DNA of 40,631 nucleotides from Planctomycetota bacterium (GCA_023481165.1 JAMCWO010000116.1:1-40631), one strand, 5' to 3'; shown: positions 19,593-28,778, numbered from the stretch's first letter. Notes: generated by a model not told the origin, from the letters alone. Numbers and translations are program-made.

Positions 19593-21908
19593 ATGAGTAA
19601 AGCTACGGCATGGCAGGCTCGGACGCCCCAGGGTGATGCATCGCCTTGGGGAAGAGCGCCCACGGGCGAAAGACGGCTGGTGGGGACCCGATCCTTCTGG
19701 CGGATGATCATACCGGGGGCGACGGCCTTCTTCACCGGCGGCTGCCTCATGATCCTGGTGCTGGCGGCGTCCCGGTTGATGGCCCGTAGCGTGGGATCGT
19801 CGCTGTACACGTGGACGTCGGTGGTCGGTGTGGTGCTGACCGGCCTCTCGATCGGCAACTACCTCGGCGGGCGCAGCGCGGATCGCTATCATACCCGGCG
19901 TGCGTTGGCCGTTCTGTTCGGGCTGTCCTCCGCCGCTTGCGTCGGGATGGTCGTGGCAAACAACTTGGCGGGTGAGTGGCTCGGGTTGTGGCGGCTGAAC
20001 TGGCCCAGTCATGTCCTCCTGCACGTTCTGCTGGTCCTGCTTGTGCCTTCCACTCTGCTGGGCGCCATCAGCCCTATCGTCGCCACGATGGCTCTCGATC
20101 AGGGATTGGCGTCCGGCCGGACGATCGGCAGCGTCTATGCCTGGAGCGCGGTCGGCGGTATCTTCGGGACCTTCCTGGCAGGGTTCTTCCTGATCGCAGC
20201 CTTCGGCTGCGCGACTATCCTTTGGTTCCTCGGCGCCGCCATGCTGCTGGTGGCAGTCCTGTATTGGATAAGCTGCTGGGCGATATACCTGTGGGCGATG
20301 GTATTCATGGCCCTGGCGGCGATGGGCATGGCCCGCTACCCGTGGGCGCAGGAGGCCGGCACGGCGGCTCTCCTGCGGGGAAGACCAGAGCCCGGTATCG
20401 TCTATGAAGCCGAGACACCGTACTGCCATGTGTCGGTCCAGCGCGTCGCGACGCGGCCGGAGAAACGCACCTTCATGCGGGACAGGTTCCCGCGCGGCGA
20501 GATGGTCGTCGACGATGTAACGCATTTGCAGGATTTTCATTCCCGCGTGTTTGCCGCGTTGACGCGCAGTTCGGGCGGGGAGAACAAGAGGCTCTCCCTG
20601 CTGGTCCTGGGGGCAGGGGGGTACATCTTCCCGCGTTACCTCAAGGCCACTTGGCCGAATACCGATGTGGAAGTCGTGGAGAACGATCCGGGCGTCACCA
20701 CCGCGGCGCGGGAGGCGTTCGGGCTCGACCGCTACACAGCCATCGAGACCATCCGCATGGACCCGCGGAGCTACGTGGACCGGCTCCACAAGCGCGGGCG
20801 CAGGGGCCGGGACGCCGGACGATATGACTTCGTGTACGAGGACGCTCTCTGGGATTCCGCCCTGCCGTTTCCCTTGACGACGAGAGAATTCCACGACCAG
20901 ATCGCTGGTCTGCTGGCCGATGACGGCATGTATATGATCCATCTGATTGACGCGCGCTCCAGCGGCCAGTTGCTTGGGGCTGTGGTAAACACAGTCCGGG
21001 AGGTCTTTCCCCACGTGTATGTGATCGCGGAGCAGGCCGGTCGGCAGTCTCTGTCCGACACGTTCGTTGTCGTAGCCGCCAAACGCCGGCTTGATCCCCA
21101 GGCGATCCTGCGGGAGCAGGACCAGCATCTGAGGTGCTCGGTTCTGTCGGACGCGGACCTTGACGATCTGAAAGAGCGGTGCGGCGGCGTCATTCTGACG
21201 GACGATTACGCGCCGGTCGATACGCTGCTCGCGCCGGCTGTCACGCAGGGCGCGCCGGAAAACCTCGCACGCCAATGCCTCGGCAAAGCCAGAGAGATGC
21301 AGGACATCGGTCGATACGAGCAGAGCATCTCGTGGTACCGTCAGGCGGCCCAGACTGATCCGGCGGTGGCCGTGGAGGCTTACGGGCAGGTCGGCCTCAT
21401 GTACGTGGCGCAGAACAAGCCCCAAGACGCGGTGACGGCTTTTTGCCGGGCTCTCCAGGTTCATGGCGAGACTGGCAGCGGGCAGGCCGCCGTGGGGTCG
21501 GTCCACATGAACCTTGGGAAACTGCTCGGACGCCTCGACAAGCCCAAGGAGGCGAAAGAGCAATTGACTCAGGCCGTCGAATGGTTTCGGATCGAGCTGG
21601 GGGAGAATCCCTGCTCGGCGGCCTTGTGGGAGTCGCTGGGCGACACGTCGGCCACCTTGGGGGATTTCAAGGGGGCGTCGGATGCTTTCGATCAAGCGAT
21701 GGCCCTGGAACCGCGCAACCCCTCCCATTATGAGAAGCTGGCCCGGGCGCTGGAGTTCCAGCACCGCTACGAGGCGGCGGCGGCGGTTGTGCACAAACAT
21801 ATCGATCTCATGCAGGAACAGGGTCGACGGGACTTGGCCGGCCAGCTCCGCGATTACGAAGACATGCTTCGGTACAAGAAGGTCAAGCAGGCCAAGCAAG
21901 CCAAGTAA
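19593..21908 (+). CDS. Membrane/spermidine-synthase-like/TPR fusion protein
   Basis: A 771-residue protein with three parts. Residues about 35-250 hold several hydrophobic segments of the membrane half seen in fused MFS/spermidine synthase proteins. Residues about 270-540 are a methyltransferase-like Rossmann domain (LLVLGAGGYIFPRYL, then VEVVEND, then YDFVYEDALWD and LTTREFH). Residues about 555-771 are TPR repeats ending in a Lys-rich tail. The aspartates that mark true spermidine synthases are not clearly conserved, so polyamine synthesis is not a safe call. The ATG at 19593 is preferred over an in-frame TTG at 19575 because the upstream promoter and GGAAC fit it. The first 35 residues are low-complexity and may be repeat-derived. 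Function unknown; probably an inner-membrane protein with a cytoplasmic C-terminal half. Confidence 0.8.
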   Translation: MSKATAWQARTPQGDASPWGRAPTGERRLVGTRSFWRMIIPGATAFFTGGCLMILVLAASRLMARSVGSSLYTWTSVVGVVLTGLSIGNYLGGRSADRYHTRRALAVLFGLSSAACVGMVVANNLAGEWLGLWRLNWPSHVLLHVLLVLLVPSTLLGAISPIVATMALDQGLASGRTIGSVYAWSAVGGIFGTFLAGFFLIAAFGCATILWFLGAAMLLVAVLYWISCWAIYLWAMVFMALAAMGMARYPWAQEAGTAALLRGRPEPGIVYEAETPYCHVSVQRVATRPEKRTFMRDRFPRGEMVVDDVTHLQDFHSRVFAALTRSSGGENKRLSLLVLGAGGYIFPRYLKATWPNTDVEVVENDPGVTTAAREAFGLDRYTAIETIRMDPRSYVDRLHKRGRRGRDAGRYDFVYEDALWDSALPFPLTTREFHDQIAGLLADDGMYMIHLIDARSSGQLLGAVVNTVREVFPHVYVIAEQAGRQSLSDTFVVVAAKRRLDPQAILREQDQHLRCSVLSDADLDDLKERCGGVILTDDYAPVDTLLAPAVTQGAPENLARQCLGKAREMQDIGRYEQSISWYRQAAQTDPAVAVEAYGQVGLMYVAQNKPQDAVTAFCRALQVHGETGSGQAAVGSVHMNLGKLLGRLDKPKEAKEQLTQAVEWFRIELGENPCSAALWESLGDTSATLGDFKGASDAFDQAMALEPRNPSHYEKLARALEFQHRYEAAAAVVHKHIDLMQEQGRRDLAGQLRDYEDMLRYKKVKQAKQAK

Positions 21909-21961
21909 GAGGAACTCGCGAGCCAGGGTTGTGGCAAGCCCGCGTAAGGCGCGCCCGTGAA

Positions 21962-22546
21962 TCAAGAACCCACGCGGTCATCTGTCTTCTCAAAGGTCAG
22001 TGACTTAGTCTCTCCATACGTCGGGTCGGTGGACAGATTGACAACGGCCCCATCGGGGGTATGCGCGAGATACCGTGTGAACGTCGTCCACTGCACCTGC
22101 CACGCGCGCTTCGAGGCGGCGACAGGGCCGACAAAGGTGTCCGTGCAGGAGCCCTCGAGGGTGGTGCCGCCCATCTCCATGCGGACATGGTTCATGATGA
22201 TCTCCACGGTGAGTTCCCTGGTGCCGGGAAGGTAGTGGACCGTCCACGGGCCGGGCGTAAAGACAGCCTGGTGGCCGCCGCGGGTGGGCATCGTGGTTGT
22301 TTTACCCGGGACTATGCGGACGCGCCCGAGACTGAGAATCGCCGAGGCTATGCGGCCGTCCGGCGTGAGCTCGAATTCCCAACCATGCTGGCTCGCTTGC
22401 CATCGACCGGCCAGGGAACGGGGGAATGGGCCGCCGCCTTCGACGATCACCGTCGTGTCGTCCGCCGGTTCTTGCAGTGGGCGGCTGCACCCACCGGTTA
22501 GAAACGCCCCTAATAAGCCAAGGACCAACGCCCATTTCCATTGCAT
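21962..22546 (-). CDS. Predicted lipoprotein, function unknown
   Basis: A 194-residue protein starting MQWKWALVLGLLGAFLTGGC, a lipoprotein signal with lipobox LTGG-C, so it is expected to be lipid-anchored in the envelope. The mature part is beta-rich with no family I recognise; TTVIVEGGGPFPRSLAGRW and WEFELTPDGRIASAILSLGR suggest a small lipocalin-like or assay-style domain, but that is speculation. An in-frame start at 22579 would overlap the preceding gene; the ATG at 22546 has AGGG about 8 bases upstream and places the signal at the N terminus. It follows the dockerin-like secreted protein by 14 bases in the same direction, so the pair is probably an operon. Confidence 0.75.
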   Translation of the reverse strand: MQWKWALVLGLLGAFLTGGCSRPLQEPADDTTVIVEGGGPFPRSLAGRWQASQHGWEFELTPDGRIASAILSLGRVRIVPGKTTTMPTRGGHQAVFTPGPWTVHYLPGTRELTVEIIMNHVRMEMGGTTLEGSCTDTFVGPVAASKRAWQVQWTTFTRYLAHTPDGAVVNLSTDPTYGETKSLTFEKTDDRVGS

Positions 22547-22560
22547 AGTGCGCCCTGTGG

Positions 22561-23502
22561 TTACAGCTTGGCGCCGCAATCGGCCGGCACGTTGGTGTCC
22601 GGCTCCAACCAGTACTTGACCAGGATATTGAGGTCCGTGGGGCCGACACGATACGCGCCGGTCGTGGCACTGACGCCTTCATCATGCGCGAAGTCAGCGC
22701 AAATCAGGGATGTCCCAACGACCTGATTGGACGGTTTCATCCATGCTTCCATGAGGATCGCCAGGTCGCCATAGGCGACGTGAGTGTAGCCGCCTTTCTT
22801 ATCGCTTTCCTGGAGGCCATCGGCGTCGCCGTGGCATTGCCGCGGGAAAGTCCAGCACGAAGGTTTCCCGACAGCGGCCCACTCGGCGTAGTCCGACCGG
22901 CTCGCGGCCGCCGGCTCCGCGACGCTGGCGATCGCGATGCTCGTGGCGCCGGACAAGTCGACCACGGCGGGGACATCCGGGTTCGTCAGTACGATGCCGC
23001 CCCGCGCCTCATTCAGTTTGATCGTCAGGTTGGCTTGCTCGCTGAGGGTCAGCTTGAACAGCGTGCCCTGATTGAGCGGCGCGTTGGGCGAGCTGTCGTC
23101 CGTGGGATAGTACAGGGCACCCATCTCGATCGTGATGCCGGGGGTGCCCAGACCGCCGAGAGCGCCCGGGTCGCAGGGATCGGCCACCGGCGTATAGTCG
23201 TTGACATCCCACTTGGCCACGTTCCCGCTGTTCGGATCGACGGTGATGTGGCGGGCGAAATTCGCCGGGAAGATCCCGTAGCCGGGTCTTTCCTTCGTGC
23301 TCTCCCCGCGGATGAAGCCGGAGATGCCCTCAATCACACCTTTATCGGCGGTGATATCCAGGGCGAAAGCCCGGACCTTCTCCCCGTCCGTCGCATACTT
23401 GATCGTCGCCGTCTTGCCGTCCGGCACAACCGTGATTCGTACCTTGCCCCAAGCCGGGGCGGTGCATAGAAGCGCTGCCAGTACCAAGCTGAGCTTCTTC
23501 AT
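22561..23502 (-). CDS. Secreted protein with tandem dockerin-like C-terminal repeats
   Basis: A 313-residue exported protein. The signal peptide is MKKLSLVLAALLCTAPAWG, probably cut after AWG. Residues about 20-200 form a beta-rich cohesin-like region (VVPDGKTATIKYATDGEKVRAFALDI). The C-terminal part has two dockerin-like halves: CHGDADGL...YGDLAILMEAWM and ICADFAHD...VGPTDLNILVKYWL, each an Asp-rich loop followed by a D-L-x-I-L helix. This arrangement, with flanking cysteines, recurs in secreted Phycisphaerae proteins. It suggests calcium-dependent assembly or surface attachment, by analogy only. It is the first gene of a two-gene minus-strand unit with the lipoprotein at 21962. Confidence 0.8.
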   Translation of the reverse strand: MKKLSLVLAALLCTAPAWGKVRITVVPDGKTATIKYATDGEKVRAFALDITADKGVIEGISGFIRGESTKERPGYGIFPANFARHITVDPNSGNVAKWDVNDYTPVADPCDPGALGGLGTPGITIEMGALYYPTDDSSPNAPLNQGTLFKLTLSEQANLTIKLNEARGGIVLTNPDVPAVVDLSGATSIAIASVAEPAAASRSDYAEWAAVGKPSCWTFPRQCHGDADGLQESDKKGGYTHVAYGDLAILMEAWMKPSNQVVGTSLICADFAHDEGVSATTGAYRVGPTDLNILVKYWLEPDTNVPADCGAKL

Positions 23503-24586
23503 AACACTGCCATCCTTCCTTTTTCTTCTCTTCTTGTCGACGCGGAGCCGGGTGCTCCGCCGGATCTTGGTTCTTGCTTTTCTGCGCCTGCCCGGATACC
23601 CGCCCTCTGCTCACGAGCCATACTTGGCCGCGTGATCATGAACAGGGCAGTCCGGCTTGCAGGATGAGTCGGTCAGAAGGGCCTTCTGCTTCTCCTCCTT
23701 TCCCGCCACAAGGCGGTTATGGGTGCCCGTGGGCTGCACGGCACCGGTCCACAGGTCATGAACATCCACTGTTACGGTACCAGAAAGTCGCAGGAAAATC
23801 AAGTCAAATGCCGATCCAAGAATCCTCCGGGGGCGCTCCGGTTCGTAGCGTGCTTGCGCGAGCATCAAGGAACTCCGGGCCGACGCTCGCCAGGTGGCGG
23901 TAAGCAGACGCCAGCCATTGCTCGAGCAGGCGTACGGGCCTCCCAGGTTCCGGGACGATCCGCTGGGTGGCCCGCCCCGGCTGGGAAAATTGGGTTTGTT
24001 TTTTTTCGGGGCGGTCCGGAGACGAATCGTCCGTAACCCCTGCCTCAGGAAGAACTTGTCCCGCATCGGCAGCGTCCGAAATTTGGTTTGTTTGGCGCGA
24101 AAGCTCGTGGGCGGCAGGGTGAAGTTGGCCGAGTGAAGTTGGATGTCCCGGAACTTACGCAAGCGCAGGCATGGCACCCGGCTTCGCCTTCCGGATTCCG
24201 GCCCCATCCGCTTGTGCCCGGTCTCTTCTGGTTCCGGGCACGTGTGATCTTACGGACGGACGATCCGACGCGGCGAAGGGAAGTGCCATGCCCGCCGCGA
24301 GCGAGACTTCCGACCGAGACCTCACTTGCGCTGCCTCCGACGCGCCCGTAGCAGCGGCCCCCAGTGCCGGAACAGGCGCTGCCGTTCCCCCCTGAACCGC
24401 CTCTTGTGTTTTCCTCGAAGCTGTCGGGGCCGGCCCGTAGTCTAACCTTCGACCGATCTGCTACTTCTATCAGCACCAGCCAGGAATCCCGCTGATACCC
24501 TGAAAGGGCCGCCCAAAACCGGCTGTCCACACCGATTTCCCGGGTCTTGCGTGTACGGAAGGTGCCCATTGTGGTATGCTGTCGCC
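23503..24586. other. About 1 kb gene-free, repeat-rich region
   Basis: Open frames exist on both strands but none has a plausible start, codon pattern or family. The region holds two copies of an AAATT(G/T)GGTTTGTTT element (23983-24001 and 24078-24093), a GTGAAGTTGG direct repeat (24119-24128 and 24133-24142) and an 8-bp hairpin GTGCCCGG/CCGGGCAC (24214-24221 with 24234-24241). The 5' side must hold the promoter of the secreted-protein gene and the 3' side that of the SEDS gene; TATGCT at 24575-24580 is a possible -10 for the latter. Confidence 0.6.
23983..24093. repeat. Two copies of an AAACAAACCCAATTT-type element
   Basis: Read on the minus strand, AAACAAACCCAATTTTCCC (24001-23983) and AAACAAACCAAATTTC (24093-24078) share the same core, 77 bases apart. 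If translated they give NKPNF and KQTKF-like peptides. From memory, such peptides pepper spurious annotations in Sedimentisphaerales genomes, so this looks like a dispersed non-coding repeat family of that group. Confidence 0.55.
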
Positions 24587-25822
24587 ATGCGCAATTTCCT
24601 TGTGGGGCGCCTTCTGTTCGTACGAATCTGCCTGTTGATCACCGCTGTCCTGTTGGTGCTCACGGGCATTGTGATGATCTACATGATCGGAAACCCGGTC
24701 GATCCGAGCCCCACGAGCGATATGACCCGGCTGGCCGGCCTCTGGAAGAAGCAGCTCTTCTTCGCGCTGGTGGGCGTCGTCGGGTTTGTCGGAGCCAACC
24801 TGGTGAATTACCGCCGGCTGGGGGAGGTCAGCCACTGGCTCTACGGGGCCGTTCTCGTCCTGCTGGCGTATCTCGCCCTCAGCTCGGTCGTGCCTCTGCC
24901 GTTCGCCCCGCGGATCAACGGCGCCCATTGCTGGATCCGGGTGGGGATAGGCTCTCTGGCCATCCAGCCATCCGAATTGTTCAAGCTCGCCTACATCCTG
25001 GCCCTGGCCTGGTACCTGCGCTACCGCAGCAACTATCGCCATTTTCGCGCCCTGGTCGGCCCTTTTGTGTTGACCTTGGCGCCCATGGCCCTGATCCTGG
25101 TCGAGCCCGACCTGGGGACCGTGATGCTGATGATGCCGATCCTGTTCACCATGCTGTACATGGCCGGAGCGCGGGTCAGACACCTGCTGCTCATCATCCT
25201 GCTGGCCGTCCTCGTCAGCCCCATCCTGTGGGTCAACATGCACTCCTACCAGCGTGCCCGGATCAGCGGCGTCCTCCTGCAAAGCAGTTGGGTTCGGCAG
25301 AAGGCCGAGCAGAGTCCCATGATTGGAAAAATCCTCGTGGGAGGCAAGTTCAGCGAGAAGATGTGGCGGCGTCTCTGGGGCTACCATATCACCCGTTCCA
25401 AGTACGCCGTGGCCTCCGGGGGCTTGGCCGGCCAGGGATTGGGCCGCGGGCCCTTCATCAAGTACAACTTCCTGACGTTCCGGGAAACCGACTTCATCTT
25501 CTCCGTTATCGCCCACCAGGGCGGCTTTCTGGGATGCCTTGCTTTCCTGGGACTCTGCGTCATTTTGGCCATCTGCGGCCTGGAAATCGCGGCCGATAAT
25601 ATCGATCCGTTCGCTCGGTTGCTGGCGGTTGGGATCGTCGCCATGATTGTCGTCCAGGTGCTGGTCAACGTGGGCATGACACTGGGGCTGATGCCCATCA
25701 CGGGGTTGACGCTGCCGTTTGTCAGTTATGGGGGGTCCAGCTTGCTCGTCAACATGATGGCGGTCGGTCTGCTCAACAACATCGGCCGATGTCGCCCCTT
25801 CACCGTCGCGCCGAAGAAATAG
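24587..25822 (+). CDS. rodA: SEDS-family peptidoglycan glycosyltransferase, RodA/FtsW type
   Basis: A 411-residue integral membrane protein with about ten hydrophobic segments. Signatures of the SEDS family are IQPSELFKLAYI, VEPDLGTVMLMMP and LPFVSYGGSSLL near the C terminus. The catalytic aspartate is probably D302 in RETDFIFSVIAHQGG. Known members polymerise lipid II glycan strands for elongation or division, working with a class B PBP; none is encoded nearby, so RodA versus FtsW is not settled. After TDFIF most SEDS proteins I recall have an EE(L/F)G-type run, here HQGG; this may be lineage-specific. The ATG at 24587 is the natural start; an in-frame GTG at 24551 would add 12 residues. No Shine-Dalgarno is visible. 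Confidence 0.9.
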   Translation: MRNFLVGRLLFVRICLLITAVLLVLTGIVMIYMIGNPVDPSPTSDMTRLAGLWKKQLFFALVGVVGFVGANLVNYRRLGEVSHWLYGAVLVLLAYLALSSVVPLPFAPRINGAHCWIRVGIGSLAIQPSELFKLAYILALAWYLRYRSNYRHFRALVGPFVLTLAPMALILVEPDLGTVMLMMPILFTMLYMAGARVRHLLLIILLAVLVSPILWVNMHSYQRARISGVLLQSSWVRQKAEQSPMIGKILVGGKFSEKMWRRLWGYHITRSKYAVASGGLAGQGLGRGPFIKYNFLTFRETDFIFSVIAHQGGFLGCLAFLGLCVILAICGLEIAADNIDPFARLLAVGIVAMIVVQVLVNVGMTLGLMPITGLTLPFVSYGGSSLLVNMMAVGLLNNIGRCRPFTVAPKK

Positions 25823-25861
25823 TTCGGCCCCGTCCGGACTCGTCGCTCCAACCGTCACAGT

Positions 25862-25909
25862 TGGTAAATTGGGAAGAGGACTCACCTTCAAAGCGGGGTA
25901 AATTGGGCA
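25862..25909 (+). repeat. Direct repeat GGTAAATTGGG upstream of promoter
   Basis: GGTAAATTGGG occurs at about 25863-25873 and again at 25897-25907, spaced by 34 bases centre to centre and just upstream of the -35 box at 25917. The spacing is near three helical turns, so a paired operator is possible; this is inference. Confidence 0.4.
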
Positions 25910-25916
25910 ACACCTA

Positions 25917-25946
25917 TTGAGTCCCATCCTGTCAAAATGGTATAAT
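25917..25946 (+). promoter_or_regulatory. Sigma-70-type promoter of the exported repeat protein gene
   Basis: TTGAGT (25917-25922) and a perfect TATAAT (25941-25946) are separated by 18 bases. The predicted leader of about 90 bases contains a hairpin CGGGT-ATC-ACCCG (25984-25996) and then AAGGAG (26029-26034) before the ATG at 26041. Confidence 0.8.
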
Positions 25947-26040
25947 ACGGTAAACCTTGTAGCGATAATGTCTAAAGCGCACACGGGTATCACCCGAAAT
26001 AGCTAGTGGCCCCTTTGGGCTGCCCTTCAAGGAGAACGGA

Positions 26041-28524
26041 ATGGTGAAGAACAGGTCGATCGCGACGTGTCTGGCGATGGTCCTGTTTGCTGCGCCGGCT
26101 TGGGCGCAGGCACAGTTCCCCCCGCAAGTTCCCTCAGGGTCGGCTGCGGCACGTGTAGCACCTCCCGCGGAGTCCCTGTCGTCGCCTTCGGCGGCGGCCC
26201 GGTTCTGGGACATCGGTTACGAGCTCGCGCACGCGGAGAACATCAGCGGACCCGAGGCCGATCAAGGCATCATTCTTCTGACCGCCGCCAAGAGCCTCAA
26301 CACCCAGTTGGCCGGCGCGGAGCCTCTGCTGCTGAAGCTGGCCACGCGCAGCGCGGACAAGAACTACTCCGATCCGGTTATCTTCTGGCTCCAGAAATAT
26401 GTGAACGAGTCCGCGGACCGGGCGGTGGTGTCGGACGCAATCCGCTACCTGCTGAGCCGCGCCAACTCGCGCGAGGAACGCCGGATCATGCTGGAACGGG
26501 TGGCCAACAGCGTCAAGGACAGGAACCTCGCCGTCAACTCGGAGCTGGCGACGGCATTGGGCCTGGTCATGCTGGAGAAGGGCGACATGGACCGGGCGAA
26601 GTTCTACTTGGTCCAGGCCTACAACAACAACAAGTACAACCGCACGGCCTTCGCCAAGCTGCTGGAGCTGACCCCCGATGAGATCGGCCCGGCCAACCAC
26701 CTGGAGCATCTGCGGCTGGTGGTGCGGGAGAACCCGTTGGACCTCAAGGAAGCTCTGCGGTTCGCGGGATATGCCGAGCAGTTGCAGCTCTATGATATTG
26801 CCGCCCCATCCTACCAGTATTGTGCCGAGTTGTTCCGCTACCTGTACCCCTCGGAGCAGTTGCCGGCGCACATCTACCTGCCTTGGGCGAGCAGTTGCTA
26901 CAACTCGCAGCGCGGCTTGGCGACGTGTGTGCAGATCGCCGAGAACATGCGCAGCGTGCAGCGCTTTGATATTCTCCTGGAGGCGCTGGCCGGCCGGGCC
27001 GCCCTGAAGTTGGGCAAGTCGCAAGATGCCCAGCGGATGTTGCAGCAGGCCGGGCAGAAGGCCCAGGAACTGTACCAATCGGCCGACACGCAACCTCCGG
27101 CGGCGGCCCCGGATGCGCTGAACGTGGAGTCGGTGCGGCCGGTGACGGCCAAGCAACTCGCCTGGTTCTACTGCTTCGCCGATCTGAATCCCACCCAGGC
27201 GCTGGATTGGGCCAACAAGGCCTACTCCGCCGAGCCAAATTCGCCGTCCGCCACGGCTTTGCTGGCCTATGCCCTGAGCATCAACAACCAGTTGGAGTGG
27301 GCCAAGCCGCTGCTGGCCGTGTGCGAACAGAGCCAGGTCGCAGACATGGTGCAGGCCAAGATTCAACTGGCCGCCGGCAACCGGCCGAACACGATCCAGG
27401 CGATTCAGAGTGCCATCGCCAAAGATCCCGGCTCCCTGGCGGCCGAGAAGGCGCGAGACTGGTTGCGGCAGTTGGGCAGCCAATACGCGCCGCCGGCCGA
27501 CACGAAGGCACTGGCCGCCTTTCTGGCGGAACGACTCGGCAACGCCTACGCCCCGCAGTTCGTGGCGCCGGACAAGATGATGGATGTCCGGTTCAGCCTG
27601 CGCGGCACCGATTTCTCCTACGGCAATGAGCTCGAAGGCGTCATCGCCGTAGTCAACAAAGGGGTGGAGCCCCTGATCGTCACGGAAAACAGCCTCTTCC
27701 AGGGGAACATCCGCGTGGCCGCCCGCGTAAGCGGGAACCTGACGCGAGACATTCCCAATCTGCTGTCCGACACGATTCGCACGGAGCTGTCGGTGCCGCC
27801 CGGCCGGAGCCTCGCCTGCACGCGGCGTCTGTCCACCGGGGAGCTCCGCAATCTCCTCCTGACCTGTCCGCAGGCGGCTCTCGACATCCAGTTTACCCTC
27901 TACCTGGATCCGGTCGTGACGGAAACCGGCCAGATCAGCAACCGTCTGGTGGACCTCAAGCCGGTCACGATCTCGCTCAAGCGTCCCGCCGTGCCGGTGA
28001 CAGGCGACTATGTGCGCAGCCGGTTCAACGTCCTCGCCTCCAGCCAGGAGAGCCAGAAGGTGTTGACGTCCCGGTTGTTCGCCGGTCTGCTGAAGGAGCA
28101 GAATTTCCTTGCGCTGAACGGCACGCTGTATCCTTTCCAGTATGCGGACTGGCTGCCGGGTCAATTGCGTCTGGCGTTCACCAGCCCTTCGGGGTTGCTT
28201 CTGGGCGGATCTCAAACCGACTGGGCGGTGAAGATCAACGCCATGGCCGACCTGCTCAACTACCCGCTCGATCAGGAACTGGCCGGCGTCGTGGCGAAGA
28301 ACCTCAGCCATCCTCTCTGGCCCGTCCGCTTGATGGCCGTCTACCTTCTGGCCAAAAGCTCGGTGGGCGACTTCGCCGGCGTCTTGGACTGGGTGGCCAA
28401 GAACGATACGGACGATCTGGTCCGCAGCATGGCCCAGTCGCTGCAATCTGCGTCGGCGGCCGGCCTGATGCTGCGCGGGCCGGCGCCTCTGCCCGCGCCG
28501 CCCCTGCCTGCGACGCTTCGTTAG
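26041..28524 (+). CDS. Large exported helical-repeat protein, function unknown
   Basis: An 827-residue protein with a clear signal peptide (MVKNRSIATCLAMVLFAAPAWA, cut after AWA), so periplasmic or outer-membrane-associated. Residues about 50-500 are alpha-helical TPR-like repeats (for example EKGDMDRAKFYLVQAYNNNKYN and the QALDWANKAYSAEPNSPSATALLAYAL region). Residues about 520-690 look beta-rich (RFSLRGTDFSYGNELEGVIAVVNKG), and the last 130 are again helical, ending in a Pro/Ala tail. I recognise no named family. The gene has the best promoter and ribosome site (AAGGAG, 6 bases before ATG) in the window, so it is probably well expressed. It lies 218 bases after the SEDS gene, but its own promoter makes it an independent unit. 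Confidence 0.8.
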   Translation: MVKNRSIATCLAMVLFAAPAWAQAQFPPQVPSGSAAARVAPPAESLSSPSAAARFWDIGYELAHAENISGPEADQGIILLTAAKSLNTQLAGAEPLLLKLATRSADKNYSDPVIFWLQKYVNESADRAVVSDAIRYLLSRANSREERRIMLERVANSVKDRNLAVNSELATALGLVMLEKGDMDRAKFYLVQAYNNNKYNRTAFAKLLELTPDEIGPANHLEHLRLVVRENPLDLKEALRFAGYAEQLQLYDIAAPSYQYCAELFRYLYPSEQLPAHIYLPWASSCYNSQRGLATCVQIAENMRSVQRFDILLEALAGRAALKLGKSQDAQRMLQQAGQKAQELYQSADTQPPAAAPDALNVESVRPVTAKQLAWFYCFADLNPTQALDWANKAYSAEPNSPSATALLAYALSINNQLEWAKPLLAVCEQSQVADMVQAKIQLAAGNRPNTIQAIQSAIAKDPGSLAAEKARDWLRQLGSQYAPPADTKALAAFLAERLGNAYAPQFVAPDKMMDVRFSLRGTDFSYGNELEGVIAVVNKGVEPLIVTENSLFQGNIRVAARVSGNLTRDIPNLLSDTIRTELSVPPGRSLACTRRLSTGELRNLLLTCPQAALDIQFTLYLDPVVTETGQISNRLVDLKPVTISLKRPAVPVTGDYVRSRFNVLASSQESQKVLTSRLFAGLLKEQNFLALNGTLYPFQYADWLPGQLRLAFTSPSGLLLGGSQTDWAVKINAMADLLNYPLDQELAGVVAKNLSHPLWPVRLMAVYLLAKSSVGDFAGVLDWVAKNDTDDLVRSMAQSLQSASAAGLMLRGPAPLPAPPLPATLR

Positions 28525-28778
28525 GACCCGCCATCCCTCATTTTTCTCCGCATCTGACGGCGATTCCACGGGCTGTCGGGTCCCCCATAGGGCGTTTCCC
28601 GCCGGTGGTCGGCCGGACCACGGAGCCTCGAGTAGCGCCGGCACGTAAGAATGCCTGATTGGACCGCGGGAGCGCTTCCCTTGCGAATTTCCGAGTTGGG
28701 GATTGTATTTCCGGGGCTCAGACGCTATCATTTGGGTTTCCCAACGTCATTTGTGGTTGTTTATGAAAGGGTTATGAA

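Noticed and set aside
19305..21965. 886-codon open frame on the minus strand
   Set aside because: It is antisense to the membrane fusion gene; the translation is Arg/His/Gln-rich without domains.
23611..24207. 198-codon frame on the minus strand in the gene-free kilobase
   Set aside because: It contains NKPNF/KQTKF-type peptides from dispersed repeats, has no ribosome site and no family.
24045..24569. 174-codon frame on the minus strand
   Set aside because: Composition is Gly/Ser/Arg-rich filler and it runs through repeat elements; no start signal.
26134..28731. 865-codon open frame on the minus strand
   Set aside because: It is antisense to the exported repeat protein, which has promoter, ribosome site and signal peptide.
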